DNA of 64,000 nt. It comes from Primulina eburnea. Lineage: Eukaryota > Streptophyta > Magnoliopsida > Lamiales > Gesneriaceae. Under the pieces are notes generated by a model. The model did not search any database, was not told the DNA's origin, and saw nothing but the letters and a program-made list of their open reading frames with translations. The DNA is taken from positions 6,293,057 through 6,357,056 of the forward strand of contig NC_133118.1 of assembly GCF_022965805.1 (NCBI RefSeq), read 5' to 3'. The number at the start of each line of letters is the position of its first letter. The first letter of the stretch is position 1. The position numbers were made by a program, and so were the translations under genes. Positions 10,325 through 22,616 of the stretch are shown here, piece by piece.

Positions 10325-11496
10325 TGAAGAACCTAAAGGGGGGGTGAATAGGTTCTTTAAGGCCCTTAAGCGTTTTTAAAACGAGTTTGCAAAAATTGCA
10401 AGCGGAAGACTTGAGGGACAATCACAAATAAATACGATAAATGAATGCGTAAAGTAAGTGCGTAAAATAAATGCGTAATTTAAATACAATAAAGTAAATG
10501 CGTAAAGTAAAGAGGGATAGAGATGTTTATGGAAGTTCGACGAAGAATCATCTACGTCTCCCCTTCTCGATGAGGATCGAGGTATCACTATAACGACTTG
10601 GCTTTAGGAGCTCCAAGCTAGCTTTTACAACCACGCCTCGATGCGTCTACTTGGCCTTGAGGGCTCCAAGGATAGCCACGAACTTTACAACCCACTCGAG
10701 AGTATTACTTTCACTCTTTTTCTACAACTCTTTTTGATATTACAACTCTTTTAATCAACGCACACAAGAGATAGTAGAAAGCTTTGTAAGAGACAAGAGA
10801 GAATGGAGTGGGATGATTGAGAATGCATCCTCAAAGGCCTATTTATACTAGTCTTGGACGCCAAGGTTCGGATCTTCCGTTTGTGCTTCGGAACTTCCGA
10901 TGTGATTGAAATCAATTTGCGTAATTCTGGCATGACTTCGGATCTTCCGTTCTTGACTTCGTAGGGTCCGAACATATGCTTCGGAGGGACCGATCAAACT
11001 TCGTTTCTTCCGAACAATTCTTTCAGACAGTGTATGAACAACTTCGGAAGGTCCGAACTCCAGTTCGTATCGTCCGAACATTCCCGCGTTCCGGAGATTT
11101 GAAATCTTCAACACTTCGTAGCTTCCGATCATGTCCATCGTAGCGTCCGAAATCTACTCAATCAATTAGTCAGATCAAATTGTCTCCTGGATTGAAGTGA
11201 TTTGATTGCTTGTGTTCGGAACGTCCGACCAGTCTTCGGAACGTCCGAACTCGCTCCTCGCAGCTTCCGAACAGCTTCTATTTTGCTTCTGATTGGCACA
11301 ATTTCGGAACGTCCGAACCAAATTTCGGATCTTCCGAACGTAACCTTGTTCTTAATTTCCTGCATGCCTCAATATAAAACATTAGTACATTTTTAAGCCA
11401 AGTTTTGGTATCATCAAAACAAAAACTTTGGGATATGTTACAGCATTAAAAACATTAATCTCATCCTCGAGATTTGTATGCGTTTAAGGCGTAACA
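10325..11496 (-). repeat. Copia-1 5' LTR, with TATA box and palindrome array
   Basis: This LTR is 1172 bp with TG...CA ends and nearly matches 2863-4034. The promoter on the minus strand has the TTCGGA/TCCGAA array at 10867-11342 and the TATA box at 10840-10847. By eye it differs from the 3' LTR at about seven substitutions and two small indels, which points to a recent insertion. Confidence 0.95.
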
Positions 11497-12352
11497 GAAT
11501 CGTTTACAATGATCGAGGAAACATGTGTATTTATAGAGGAAAAAATACTGATGACATTGTGTTCAGTTCCCGATCACTTCTCATGATCAGACGACTGCCT
11601 ATGCCCTGCCACTCCCCTCGACACTGTCACAACTGAAAACCCATGCTGCTTCCAGTCTTGTCACGTCGTCCTCATGTGCACTGATTGACATACTAATGAT
11701 TTCGAGGCATAGCATATACATGTAGGAACACAATTGATATATGTCCCAAGATGCTCGTGCACAGGCCATGAAGTGAGGACACAAGGGGGATCCCGATCTC
11801 CGAACTATCCATGGACATGGTTCCTAATCCATCATCTTGGTCTTATTATGCTACTCGGACTAGGCTGGAAGCCCAGACTCGTATGAATATGTAGTACTCT
11901 AATCGGCTTACCGATTTGATGTACATCTGGGGATGGTTTAAGTAAGGTATTATTTCTTTATCTAAGTTAGCTCTCACCCATTCTTCTCTTGCTTCCTGGA
12001 ACCAGCTCTAGGTTCTCGATATATCTCTCGACGCCCGAGTCCAAGGATGACCCAAGCCCTTTCCAAGGTAATCACCATTCCTTTTTAAAATACTCGGGCT
12101 AGAGTCCCACTAGATGTACCTAATGGCTAAACATTGAACTTTGGGCGGGAAAACAATTACATTGACTTTTAAGCGGGCTAGGATTGATGGAAGAGTGACA
12201 TAATCCCTAGCATTTGAAATGCAAGTGTCTGACATCATTTCATAAACCTGACCCGACTTTTCGTATTCTCCGACGACCTAGGTTTAATTTTTGAGGCGCA
12301 TCATGTACGCTCGTTTACCCCTAGATCAACAGTTGAATCACTTTTCCCCGTC

Positions 12353-12360
12353 TATAAATA
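12353..12360 (+). promoter_or_regulatory. TATA box of the Tat-1 antisense gene remnant
   Basis: A tctataaata box on the plus strand lies about 110 bp before the first recognisable coding of the Transposase_28-like remnant. It is the counterpart of the TATA box at 54521 in Tat-2. Confidence 0.55.
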
Positions 12361-12479
12361 TGAATTGCCTTCCTCCTTTTATCATTTTCGCATTCTCTTG
12401 ATCTCTCGCAGCTCTATTTCCTCCACCCTCTGGAGCCAACGTCCATAGCTCGTCGGCATTTGAGTCTGTGCCATTGAAA

Positions 12480-13551
12480 TCCGATTCTTCTCCTTAGAAA
12501 ATCCATTGCTTCTTCCAAAAAATCCCTCCTTGCCCCCTCTTCCCGAGCCCAAGTTCCAGCCCCTAAAAAATCCAAAAATCCTATGCCTATTTCCCAGGAT
12601 GTTGGGCCCTCCAATGCCTGGAAGAAAGGTAAAGTCAAAGTTCAACCCCCTACCAAAACACAGACCGAGGTCTCGGTGCCCATGATTTTTTACCATGGAC
12701 AGTGCCCTAGGTTTCGGGGCCGACGAGGACCTCTGAGCCTTTGGTTCAATCCCTTTTTCTTACTCCCTCATAATTCTCAGTCCCTCGGACCGAGCTGATA
12801 AGCTCGGATGGGTTCTATAATTTTTTCACGGACCAAGTCCGTCGTGGTCTCCGGTGTCCCATTCCTCCCTTTTACCTGGAGGTATTCCACTTTCTTGAGG
12901 TCCTTTCAACTAACTCAAACCCACCTTCTTCTGAATCATGGCCTAGACCTTTGTTATTTTCAAGATGCATAATCTCTTAATTAACCCTCTCATTATCTAT
13001 TATTTTTTTGTATGCCGGTTCGCCAACCACACATTGTCTTTGACTGTCTGGGTCAACAATCGATTCCTTGGTGACACCTCTTCCTCTTTGAAGGGGTGGA
13101 AAGTAACCTCTCTTCTTTCCCAATTCTTCAATTGGCTTCCAAACCAAATCTCCTGCCCAGCCCGAGCTCCCCCGCAACTATAAGAACCAGGAACCCTATG
13201 TTCAGAGCCAGGAGCTCGTGGAAGGGCAGAAATTCTCTTATCTCTTTCTAATTTCATAGGAAAATAGCTTACAGGTTGAGTATTCGAGCTGACTCTATGG
13301 ACAGGTTGATTTACGAGTTCGATGCCTTGGGTGTTCAACTCGGTATCTCTCCCTTGCATACATCCTTTCTTCTATTTCTCCTTAATTCTATATATGTTTC
13401 TTTTTAACACTTTCTTATCTTTTAAGATAATCCCAAGATGAAGGGGTCCTTTGCTAAAATACCGGTGGCGGAAAAGGAAATCGAGGAGAAGAAGGTGTCT
13501 TTTCAGAAGGCGACTACCAAGAAGAAAGCCTTGGCCAAAACTCGTAACTAG
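12480..13551 (+). pseudogene. Decayed Transposase_28-like antisense gene of Tat-1, with conserved intron
   Basis: The strand is opposite to Tat-1 gag-pol. Fragments recall the Tat-2 gene at 54668: a low-complexity N-terminus rich in Ser/Pro/Lys, then YNFFTDQVRRGLRCPIPPFY at about 12810-12870 (compare YLTFFRDQVINGLRFPLHPF in Tat-2), a segment SMDRLIYEFDALG before an intron, and MKGSFAKIPVAEKEIEEKK after it. The intron is 13343-13426 (GT...AG, 84 bp), at the same place as the 83-bp intron in Tat-2. Many stops and shifts are present, so it is dead. Confidence 0.7.
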
Positions 13552-13555
13552 AAAG

Positions 13556-13770
13556 CCTGGCCTCATCCCTCCCGGTCATATATAAAATTTCAGGGCCTCC
13601 TAAATCCTGGGATTATATAGGAAGCTGGAGCCTCATACCTCCCGAGCCTATACAAGATAAAGTGTCTGGTCTTCTTAACACCTGGTCTTAGATAGGAAGC
13701 TAGTGCCTCATGCCTTCCTGGCCTATACATGATAAGTGTCGGGACCTCATAACTCTCGGTCTTAGATAAA
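13556..13770. repeat. Degenerate tandem array after the antisense gene of Tat-1
   Basis: About five degenerate units carry cctcatacctcccgagcctatacaagataaagtgtc-type sequence. It lies in the same position relative to the antisense gene as the GC-rich arrays of Tat-2. No coding potential is seen. Confidence 0.6.
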
Positions 13771-13891
13771 ATTCCACATATATTGAGAAGAACAAAATAA
13801 ACTTCATTGATAATTAGAGGGCCAATTCAACTCATGAATAATAGATGAAAATCATTCCAGGGCCTTTTAAGATATCGAACATGGCCATCCT

Positions 13892-15680
13892 TGTGAGAGC
13901 CCAGCCCAAGTACACCCCAATCCCGGCCCAAATTTTAAAGATTAAGTTAAAAAAAGATAATTTAATCATCATCTGCACCGTTTCTCTTTCTCTCTCCCGT
14001 AACCATATTCAACCATTTTCTTCGCTTTTGACTGCCCGTAACTCCACCGTCGGTCAACGATTTTCGAAAGTAAATACATATTCGGAATCCTCTCGACAAG
14101 GGTTATCTAGTGATACACTTTTTGCTAGGAAAAATCGCGACTTCAGAAAACCCGTCGGAAACCGCCGCCTCTTTCGTCGTTAAATCTTCGTCGTACGTCG
14201 CCAGAGTTCGAAAATTTATTGAGGGCTTTTGTTCTCTGGATCATAAGCTTCATTTTAGTATATATATTGAGGTATAAATCACGATTCCATAAATTATTCA
14301 AGGTTGCTATATTTTTGGATTAAATTTGGTACCGATATTGATATTATTATATTCTTGATTGTAGGTACAAGAATTGAGCCGATTAAAGGTATCTATCAAA
14401 TTTTTGGAATTTATTTGAATGAAATTCAAAAATTCAGATAATGTTCAATAATTAGGTGTTTAGATTCTATAGAATTGTCGTATATTAGTTTTAGAAATAT
14501 TAAAGCCAAACTTATGGATTTTTGGAATTTTAGTCTAAATTAGTGAATATTGAAAAAATAAACTGAACTTGATATGAAATGTATTATTTGCCACATGATT
14601 GGATTCTTCGAGAAATCCTTAAGAAATTTCAGTGGTAAATTAAGTGTTCAGTTGAGGTAGCATGAACTTTTTATTATGACGTCTATAGTGATGTGGAATG
14701 ACGTTAAGTATTTTGTAATGAGTTGTGGCGTGCTTTATGTGCTTCTGTGAATATGTGATTGCATTCATGCATTTATTTGAGTTTATACTATTAATGCATA
14801 GCATTTCGAGCCTTGACTCCGTTGATTGCTATCATTACTGATCTGTTGCGTTGTTGCGTCATCTATGGAGCGAGTGATAGGATTAGATCACTCCTGACAT
14901 ATTATCAATGAAACAAGTGATAGGATTAGCACAATCCTGATGACTGCTCGAGGACTGACCGGGTCGCTACCGGACCCTCGATGCTACGTGCGTGGATGAG
15001 CGGTGACTTGATGTTTCGTTGCTGCAGTCCTGGCACGGGTAGCCACTGTTCCTGTTGATGATACATTTCATTTGGACTCCGTTTTGGTATCCGTTATTCC
15101 GTTGTTACCGACAAGCATTGCATTGCATTACATTTCATTGCATTTTACATGATTTTATTTCATTTCAGTTATAACTGTCATAATTTTACTGGTTCATTGT
15201 ACGGGGCCTGACCTTTCTTTTCTTTTATGTTGTGGTTGTTTTGATGCCATAGCAGGTTATCCAGGAGGCTTTGACGCGTCTGGTAAAGCGTTTGGTAGCG
15301 GTGCCCAGTAGTTGGGTTGTTGATTGAGACTTCCCAGATATTGTATTATTGAGTCATACCTTTTCCAGGGAATGCCCTGTGTAGCTGTACTGTTATTTTT
15401 ACTGTGTTTTGGATTGATAGTTGTGTGATTAAGCTTTGTCGATTCTGTATGTGTTAGTCCTGGCCAATGCGGCTATATGTTTGTTAATTGATGTTATGAC
15501 TTTATTTTGAGTATATAAATGTCGTTTGTGTTGTTGGAAATTTTTCGGATGTCCTAATTACGGGAAGGTCATGCCGAAATTTGTATTGGCCCAAAAGGAA
15601 GATTTTTAATCGCTTTCGCTGTTTACATTATTGCATCCTGTTTGTTTGGTCATTAAACGTTAATCAAGAGCATGGGCCCC
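13892..15680 (+). repeat. Gypsy-A 5' LTR
   Basis: This LTR is 1789 bp and aligns with 21644-22616 plus 35378-36180, including the shared block tttttggaatttatttgaatg. It contains small internal repeats around 14870-15000, for example gtgataggattag twice. It is followed after two bases by a degenerate Met-tRNA site. Confidence 0.9.
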
Positions 15681-15682
15681 CA

Positions 15683-15694
15683 CAGTTGATATCA
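15683..15694 (+). other. Gypsy-A primer-binding site, one mismatch
   Basis: tgatatcagagc differs by one base from TGGTATCAGAGC, the initiator-Met tRNA complement. It lies two bases after the LTR end. Confidence 0.75.
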
Positions 15695-15960
15695 GAGCGT
15701 AACTAGGATATGCTCGAATTAGAGTCTAGGGCAATTGAGTCTAGACATAAATAAAATGATTGCGTATGTGTTTGGCTATTTGATCTTGTTTGAACTATGT
15801 GCTATGTTTTATTTGAATTTGCTTGAGTTAGCACTACCAGTTGATTAGATTTTGAACTTAGTTTAATAACTGCCTACTAGACTAAGTTTCACCTTTCCTT
15901 TGGTTCTTTCGTGCTTATTAAGTTATTTTGCCCTGGTATTAAATCCTTCTGTCTTATAGA

Positions 15961-17372
15961 ATGACACCTGGAGGAAGAGGCAAAAGAGGGAAAGAAGTTG
16001 TCCAGGAGTCAAAAGCCCAGAATGTCAGACGACTTGAAGATATTGTCAAGGGTAGACGTGGTCGTCCTGCAGCCCAGGTTTCTAGAAACGTGGAAGAAGA
16101 GGTGAATCAATAAGTTGAACAGTCGACACAAAAAGTTGGTGGGATGCAGTTAATAATCTCTCAATTTCAAGAATTACGTCCTCTCAAATTCTTTGGCAAT
16201 GAAAGTGGCGAAAAAGCAGCATGATGGTTGAAAAGTATAAACCATCTATATTCAATTTGCTTGAATATTCCCAAACTGTCAGACTGAAGCTGGCAATCTA
16301 TCAGTTAAAAGACCGAGTACAACTCTGGTAAGAAGCTGCAGAGGAAGCACTGAAAGCATCTGGTGAAATTATTACTTGGGATGTATTCCGTGCTCAGTTT
16401 ACCCAAGAATATGCACCACCTTATTATTATTATGCCAATGAAGGAGAGTTTAACCAGTTGGTGCAGAGCAATAAAACTGTTGTTGAATATGCTTCCCAGC
16501 TTTCTGCTCTTTTGCAATATGTGCCACATGTCGCAAAAAATGATCAGTCCAAACTTTCCCGTTTCCAGCATGGGCTACAAGGGAGTATTCATACTTTGGT
16601 GATGACTGGATCACCTAATACCTATGTTCAAGCAGTAGAGATGGCGAAGAAGATAGAGGCCAGTCTGTTCAGAGGAGAATCACTGCCAGTTCCCGTTCTA
16701 GCTTCTATTTCTCAAGGATCTGGAAGTCATATGCCGATGCCAGCGGGTTTATCTCCTTATCAGCCACAACAGTCATCCCAACAATCGAAACAACAACGAT
16801 TCAAGGAAAGAGGCAAACAAATTCTAGAATAAAACGCAATCTAGCTCCTCTAGTTCAGACAGTACTAGAGGGAGCAGTTCTGTTGGATCTTCGAATGCTG
16901 TGTACTGTGACCGCTGTGGTGGAAGACATTTTAGCGCACAGTGTGTAGGAGTTCAGGGGTCTTGTTATGTTTGTGGCCAAATTGGGCATTATGCCAAAGT
17001 ATGCCCCAATGCACAAAGACAACAATTTCAGCCACAACAGTCTGGACAGGTTCCCCGAGGACCAGCTTTCAAGCCATATGCTCCTGCACAGTCATTTCAG
17101 CAGTCCGGATATCTACCACATAGAGGTCCTCCTCAGCAACAATTTACAATGCCGCAGCAGGCTCGAGTACATGCATTGACTCAGGATCAGGCTCAGGATG
17201 CACCAGGAGGAGTGATTGCAGGTATTTGCTATGTTTTTGATTATCCTGCACGTATATTGATAGACACTGGAGCATCTCATTCATTTTTATCTGCTGCATT
17301 TGTTGATGAGCATGAGATTGCTACTATTCCGTTGTTGGATACTGTGTCTGTGGCTACTCCTGCCGGTGTCTG
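15961..17372 (+). pseudogene. Gypsy-A gag and truncated protease
   Basis: gag begins at the ATG at 15961 (MTPGGRGKRGKEVVQ) and is soon broken by stops and shifts. Open stretches at 16458-16832 and 16900-17445 hold the capsid end, a zinc knuckle CYVCGQIGHYAKVC and an aspartic protease start [13 protein letters not shown]. Protease ends after VSVATPAGV and the frame passes straight into integrase sequence (CQQVKEEHQRP), so reverse transcriptase and RNase H are missing. Confidence 0.88.
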
Positions 17373-18501
17373 TCAGCAGGTGAAGGAAGAGCATCAAAGG
17401 CCAACAGGGATGCTTAAGCCACTCCCTATCCCCGAGTGTAAATGAGAGAATATCACTATGGACTTTGTTGTTGTGTTGCCGAGCTCAGTCAGAGGGTCCA
17501 ATGCTATTTGGGTTATAGTGGATCGACTTACCAAGTCAGCGCACTTTTTGCCAGTGAAGATGACTTTCTCCATGATGCAGCATGCAGAGCTTTATATCAG
17601 GGAGATAGTTCGATTACACAGGATCTCAGTTTCGATTGTGTCCGACAGAGACCCGAGATTTACATCGTCTTTTTGGAAGAGTTTGCATGCAGCCATGGGC
17701 ATGAAGCTACTATTCAGTACAGCTTTCCACCCGCAGACAGATGGCCAGTCTGAGCGAGGATTCAGATTTTGGAGGATTTATTGCGAGCCTGTATGATCGA
17801 TTTCCAGGGGACTTGGGAATCGAAGCTACCTTTAGTGGAGATTACATAAAACAAAAGTTTCCAATCATCTATAGGTATGGCTCCCTACGAGGCATTGTAT
17901 GGAAGGAAGTGTAGATCGCCGATTCATTGGGATGAATTCGGTAAAAGAGCATAACTTGGTCTAGAGATTGTTCAGCAGACTACAGATGTGGTGGTCAAGA
18001 TTCGAGATAGGATGAAGACCGCCCAGAGTCGCCAAAAGAATTATGCTGACAAGAGGATAAGGGATCTAGAGTTTGCCGTAGGTGATCACGTTTTTGTGAA
18101 GATATCACCCATGAGGGCTGTTACGAGATTTGGGAAGAGAGGTAGTCTCAGTCCGAGGTTTATTGGGTTGTTTGAGATTCTTGACAGAGTTGAGACACTA
18201 GCTTATCGTGTTGCTCTTCCGTCGAATCTGGCCGGGGTACACAATGTGTTCCACGTTTCGATGCTGAGGAATTACCTAGCTAATCCTTCGCACATTTTGA
18301 GTTATGAGTCGTTGCAGCTTGCTCCAGACCTGTCATATGAGGAAAGACCTGTCCAAATCCTAGACAGACAGGAGCGTAGGCTTTGGAGCAAGGTGTCAAA
18401 GCTAGTTAAAGTCTAGTGGCTGAATCAATCAGTGGAGGAGGCCACTTGGGAGACTGAAGCAGATACGAGGATTCGCTACCCGGAGTTGTTTGGTAAGATT
18501 T
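17373..18501 (+). pseudogene. Integrase and chromodomain-like tail, probably of Gypsy-B
   Basis: The integrase core has MDFVVVLPSS ... AIWVIVDRLTKSAHFLPV ... SDRDPRFTSSFWKSLH and FHPQTDGQSER, then the GPY/F-type region LSPRFIGLFEILDRV and a chromodomain-like end (VEEATWETEADTRIRYPELF). Stops and shifts occur near 17445, 17794, 17952 and 18414. It is followed by tttcgaggacgaaattt, a purine-rich tract and the LTR at 18540. It therefore belongs to the element that owns that LTR, not to Gypsy-A. Confidence 0.82.
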
Positions 18502-18539
18502 AATTTCGAGGACGAAATTTATATAAGTGGGCGAGGAAC

Positions 18540-21213
18540 TGTAGAGCCCAAAATCAGTACACGTAAATCCCATGCATTTATTTAATGATTAAATCTTTTA
18601 TTTAAGTTTAAAATGATTTTAGTGGTCATGACTTATTTAATTTGCATTATTTTAATGTTTATGTGATGCACGTTAAAATGTTTTCTTGAGTTTCATGTTT
18701 CAGGTGATTATCCGATGCGAGATCGAGGAGAAGAGACCGGGGACGATTTTTGGTAATTTTAAAACGTGGTAATTTATTTTAAGTTAGGATTGGGGTATTT
18801 TTAAATGATTTATAAGTTTTTAGCATTTTTAAAGTCTAATTGAATTATTTAGTAATTTTAAGATTTTAAAACTTTTAAAAATTTAGTACATGTGAATTTG
18901 TATTTTAATTATTGAATTTTTAGTAAAGTTAGTGTTTGATTAACATTTAATTAGTTGTTAAATTTTAATTAAGCAATTTTTATTTCCTAATTACTACCTA
19001 AACTCACGCACACACACACACTTATACACGACCAAAACACACGCAATTCTCTACATTTTTTTAAAGAGAAAACCTAGGATTCCTCCACTCTAGAGCAGCC
19101 GCCCCTTCCTCTGAATCTTTCCAGCAAAATTTTGTTGATTTTATTGCTAGAAAATCGTTCCACGATCGTCTCGGATCAAGCCTCGCTCCATCTCCGCTTA
19201 GGTATCGTCGTTACGGTATTTCAAATCATCAAAAACATGTATAATCGGTTGTTTCTACATCGATCTCGTTATATTATGTTTTTGGTGTTGATTATGTATG
19301 AAAACATGTGTATGTTATGTGAAAGTTAGAGCAGAAACTTGTCGAATCGATTTTTGAACGTTTTTAGATCTGAAATTTCGTGTTTCACTGAATTTGGAAC
19401 TACTGCGATTTTTCGGTCGAGACTTTGGTAAAGCTTTCAACATATGAAACGTATAGCTTTTTGATACCTTTGATTTGATATAAGATTCGAAATTTTAGGA
19501 TAAAAATTGAGTGAGTTATGACCGTTTTCGTGGGACTGCTCAAACTGCATTTTTTGAAAATTTTGTTATTGATGCGTTCTTGAAGTTTATATGTTGCAGG
19601 CTTCGTTGGGAACATTGGGTGACTGCTACTGAGTTTAAGCATTGTGAGTATGATGTGGGGTTGATGTTTGGTGCTTCGTCTCGGGTCGATAGGCACTTGA
19701 TTGCATTAGAAGTCTTAGAAAGTATTTTGGTGTCAAAATTCATGTTTATGGATATTGTTGCGTAATTGTTGTGCGTCGTTGTTTTGTGGAAATTTTTTTG
19801 AGTTGAATCCTTGTCATAGCGTCCTAAGATGAGTCTTGTTGCATCGGTTCGAGTAGTTTGAGCATGAATTTTAAAATTGCATCAAAATGTGTATTTTGGG
19901 TTGGTTGTGCGCAGGATTAGCGCTGCAGTGCTCGCCAGGGAGCGCCGCAGCGCCCATTCTGCGCAAGCCAGGCGCCCTGGAGCTGCCCTGGTGGCGCCGC
20001 TGCGCTTGGCCTGCAGCATTGCTAGCACCGTGGCGCTAGGCAGTGTCGTAGCGCAGCACTGTCCAGTGCCTAGGCGCTCCTCCATGACTTTTTAAAACAC
20101 TATTTTAGGCTCATGTCTTCTATGTTTTGGGAAATATTCACTCATCATGTTAGGATTTGTTTCGGGAGTTGATCTCATGGCTTAGTACAATGATTAAAGG
20201 AGTTAAAGTCCCGAGCGATTTAGAACTTCATAAGAAAATTGTCATTTTGGTGGTGAGCACGATCATTATGTCTAAGTATGGAAATTAAGTGCTTGAACTC
20301 TTGTTAGTATGTTGCAGCAGCGGCCTCAAGCGATATCCAACGAATTCCTCAACGCCAAGTAAGTATGTTTGACGTTCAAATAAAATACTTTCCAGTTTTT
20401 GAGGTATGTTAAATGTTTTGTGACCAATTATTTATGGGATTGGGAAGCGCTAAAGCATGACCAGGGACCAATCCACCCCGTTAAATCATGAACATGTTTA
20501 GATCAGGATTGGAAAGCATTAAAACATGAACGGGGACCAATCCACCCGTTAAAGCATGAACGGAGATCTCATGTATGTGGCAGTGGATCTTCCCTGTCAG
20601 CCCAGTACTATGGTTTAGTCTGATCAGGCATATTTATGTATGTGTCACTTGCTTTGAAACATGCCTCTATACAAATTGATGAAGTTTATATATGTTCATG
20701 TATGTACAAGTACGCAAGAACGTTTAAGAAATGTTTTATGTTATGGCACATTTACGTATGTACGTATGTAAGTTCAAGTTTAAGTGCAAGTTCAAGTTTT
20801 AAGTTATGTATGCTCTATTTTAAAGTTGCATGTGGTTTTATTATGTAGTACTTGTTAATCTCAGTTTATATATGTTGAGTCTTTAGACTCACTAGACTTG
20901 ATCGATGTAGGTGAGGATGATTTCGAGGAGACTAGGGGTGGGGACCAAGGAGCAGGCTTGGACTGAGCAGGAGGCTAGACCGAGGACCGCCCATGTTTTA
21001 AATTATATTCGCAATTTTTAAATACTCTGATTTTATGTCACTGTTTGATGTTAAAGTAAATAATTTTGGCAGACATTATTTTGAGATTTTTCTGTTGCAA
21101 CAATCTTTGAGGATGATCAGTTGTTTTATAAAATTTTGAAGGTTCGCGATTTATTTAAGAAAATTTTTAATTTTTCCGTAAATTTTGAATAGTAAAAAAT
21201 ACGGTATGTTACA
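18540..21213 (+). repeat. Gypsy-B 3' LTR
   Basis: The LTR is 2674 bp, begins tgtagagccca and ends cggtatgttaca. It is the same family as the minus-strand solo LTR at 40326-43026, sharing start, end, a repeated accaatccaccc/gttaaa block and a ctagacttgatcgatg block. The left flank (ggaac) and right flank (ctttg) do not match, because only the 3' end of this element survives. Confidence 0.88.
19908..20085. repeat. GC-rich imperfect palindrome array in the Gypsy-B LTR
   Basis: This GC-rich island in an AT-rich LTR is built from repeated tagcgctgc, ggcgcc and gcgctgc motifs on both strands. It lies 1370-1545 bp from the LTR start. The solo LTR of the same family has a different palindrome array at the same offset (41421-41597). 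Confidence 0.75.
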
Positions 21214-21536
21214 CTTTGGCTAATCGTTTGGACTTGCCGCAGAGTTTGTCTGCGATACATGATGTGTTTCATGTATCTATGTTACGAAAGTACGAGCAGG
21301 ATCTTTCTCGTGTCTTGAGGACTGATATGGTGGAGTTGGATAGTTCCCTTAGCTATGTTGAGCATCCAGGGAAAATCCTTGATCGTAAAGAAAAGCAACT
21401 CAGGAATAAGACGATTCCACTGCTTATGGTGCAATTGAGTAGACATGGGAGAGAAGAAGCTACATGGGAATTAGAGGCTAAGATGCGTCAGGAATGGCCT
21501 CATTTGTTTGAAAATGTAAGAAATTATTCAATGTAA
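21214..21536 (+). pseudogene. C-terminal integrase/chromodomain-like end of Gypsy-A
   Basis: The translation LANRLDLPQSLSAIHDVFHVSMLRKYEQD ... LDRKEKQLRNKTIPLLMVQLSRHGREEATWELEAKMRQEWPHLF is the usual end of chromovirus pol. It starts abruptly after the Gypsy-B LTR. It is followed by tttcgaggacgaaatc and the Gypsy-A 3' LTR. Confidence 0.88.
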
Positions 21537-21631
21537 TCTGATTTCCCTATGAAATATCAGTGGTAAATGTTTATAAAAGACTTTTATATAAATGTTGTGT
21601 ATGCTAGATTTCGAGGACGAAATCTTTTATT

Positions 21632-21643
21632 AGTAGGGGAGAA
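21632..21643 (+). other. Gypsy-A polypurine tract
   Basis: agtaggggagaa lies immediately before the 3' LTR (tgtgagagccc at 21644). Confidence 0.8.
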
Positions 21644-22616
21644 TGTGAGAGCCCAACCCAAGTACACCCCAAGCCCGGCCCAAATTTAAAGATTAAGTTA
21701 AAAAAAAGATAATTTAATCATCATCTGCACCGTTCCTCTTTTTCTGTCCCGTAACCATATTCAACCATTTTATTCCGTATTTGACTTCCCGTAACTCCAT
21801 TGTCGTTCAATGGTTTTCGAAAGTAAATACATATTCGGAATCCTCTCGACGAGGGCTATCCAATGATACCCTTTTTGCTAGGAAAAATCGCGACTTCAGA
21901 AAACCCGTCGGAAACCGCCGCCTCTTTCGTCGTTAAATCTTCGCCGTACGTCGCCGTAGTTCGAAAATTTATTGAGGGCTTTTGTTCTCTGGATCGTAAG
22001 CTTCATTTTGGTATATACATTGAGGTAAGCATCACGATTACATAAATTATTCAAGGTTGCTATTTTTTGGGTTAAATTTGGTATCAATATTGATATTTAA
22101 TATATTATTGATTTTAGGTACAAGAATTGAGCCGATTAAAGGTATCTATCAAATTTTTGGAATTTATTTGAATGAAATTCAAAAATTCAGATAATGTTCA
22201 ATAATTAGGTGTTTAGATTCTATAGAATTGTCGTATATTAGTTTTAGAAATATTAAAGCCAAACTTATGGATTTTTGGAATTTTAGTCTAAATTAGTGAA
22301 TATTGAAAAAATAAACTGAACTTGATATGAAATGTATTATTTGCCACAGGATTGAATTCTTCGAGAAATCCTTAAGAAATTTCATTGGTAGATTAAGCGT
22401 TCAGTTGAGGTACGCATGAACTATTTTATTATGACGTCTATAGTGATGTTGAATGATGTTAAGTATTTTGTAATGAGTTGTGGCGTGCTTTATGTGCTTA
22501 TGTGAATACGTGATTGCATTCATGCATTTATTTGAGTTGATACTTTTAATGCATAGCATTTCGAGTCTTGACTCCGTTGATTCCTATCATTACTGATCTG
22601 TTGAGTTGTTACGTCA

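Larger units (their letters stand above)
2863..11496 (-). mobile_element. Copia-1: young Ty1/copia (SIRE-like) retrotransposon with a downstream accessory ORF
   Basis: This element is complete from LTR to LTR, with TG...CA ends and a 5-bp duplication gaatc at 2858-2862 and 11497-11501. LTRs are 1172 bp each and differ at roughly nine sites by eye. The order on the minus strand is 5' LTR, initiator-Met tRNA binding site, gag, PR-IN-RT-RH, a promoter array, a 423-aa accessory ORF, polypurine tract and 3' LTR. gag-pol carries four in-frame stops and one frameshift, so it is non-autonomous. It sits inside the Tat-1 3' LTR. Confidence 0.95.
2607..12074 (-). repeat. Tat-1 3' LTR, split by Copia-1
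   Basis: The LTR parts are 2607-2862 and 11502-12074, separated by Copia-1 and its duplicated target gaatc. Both parts align with the 5' LTR at 43154-43923, sharing for example gtgggcaattc, catagggagcc, cactgtcacaactga, ttccagtcttgtcac and gattgacatactaatgatt. The LTR ends atca at 12074 and is followed by a pyrimidine-rich run, which is the polypurine tract on the minus strand. Confidence 0.75.

Noticed and set aside
12382..12696. Minus-strand ORFs opposite the Tat-1 antisense gene remnant
   Set aside because: They are mirror frames of the Ser/Pro/Lys-rich N-terminus of the plus-strand gene.
19877..20095. ORFs on both strands in the GC-rich part of the Gypsy-B LTR
   Set aside because: They are low-complexity Ala/Arg peptides that come from a GC-rich palindrome array inside an LTR.
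15961..21213. Single internally deleted chromovirus with LTRs 13892 and 18540
   Set aside because: The LTRs at 13892 and 18540 are different families, and a second integrase end plus a matching 3' LTR of the first family follow at 21214-21644.
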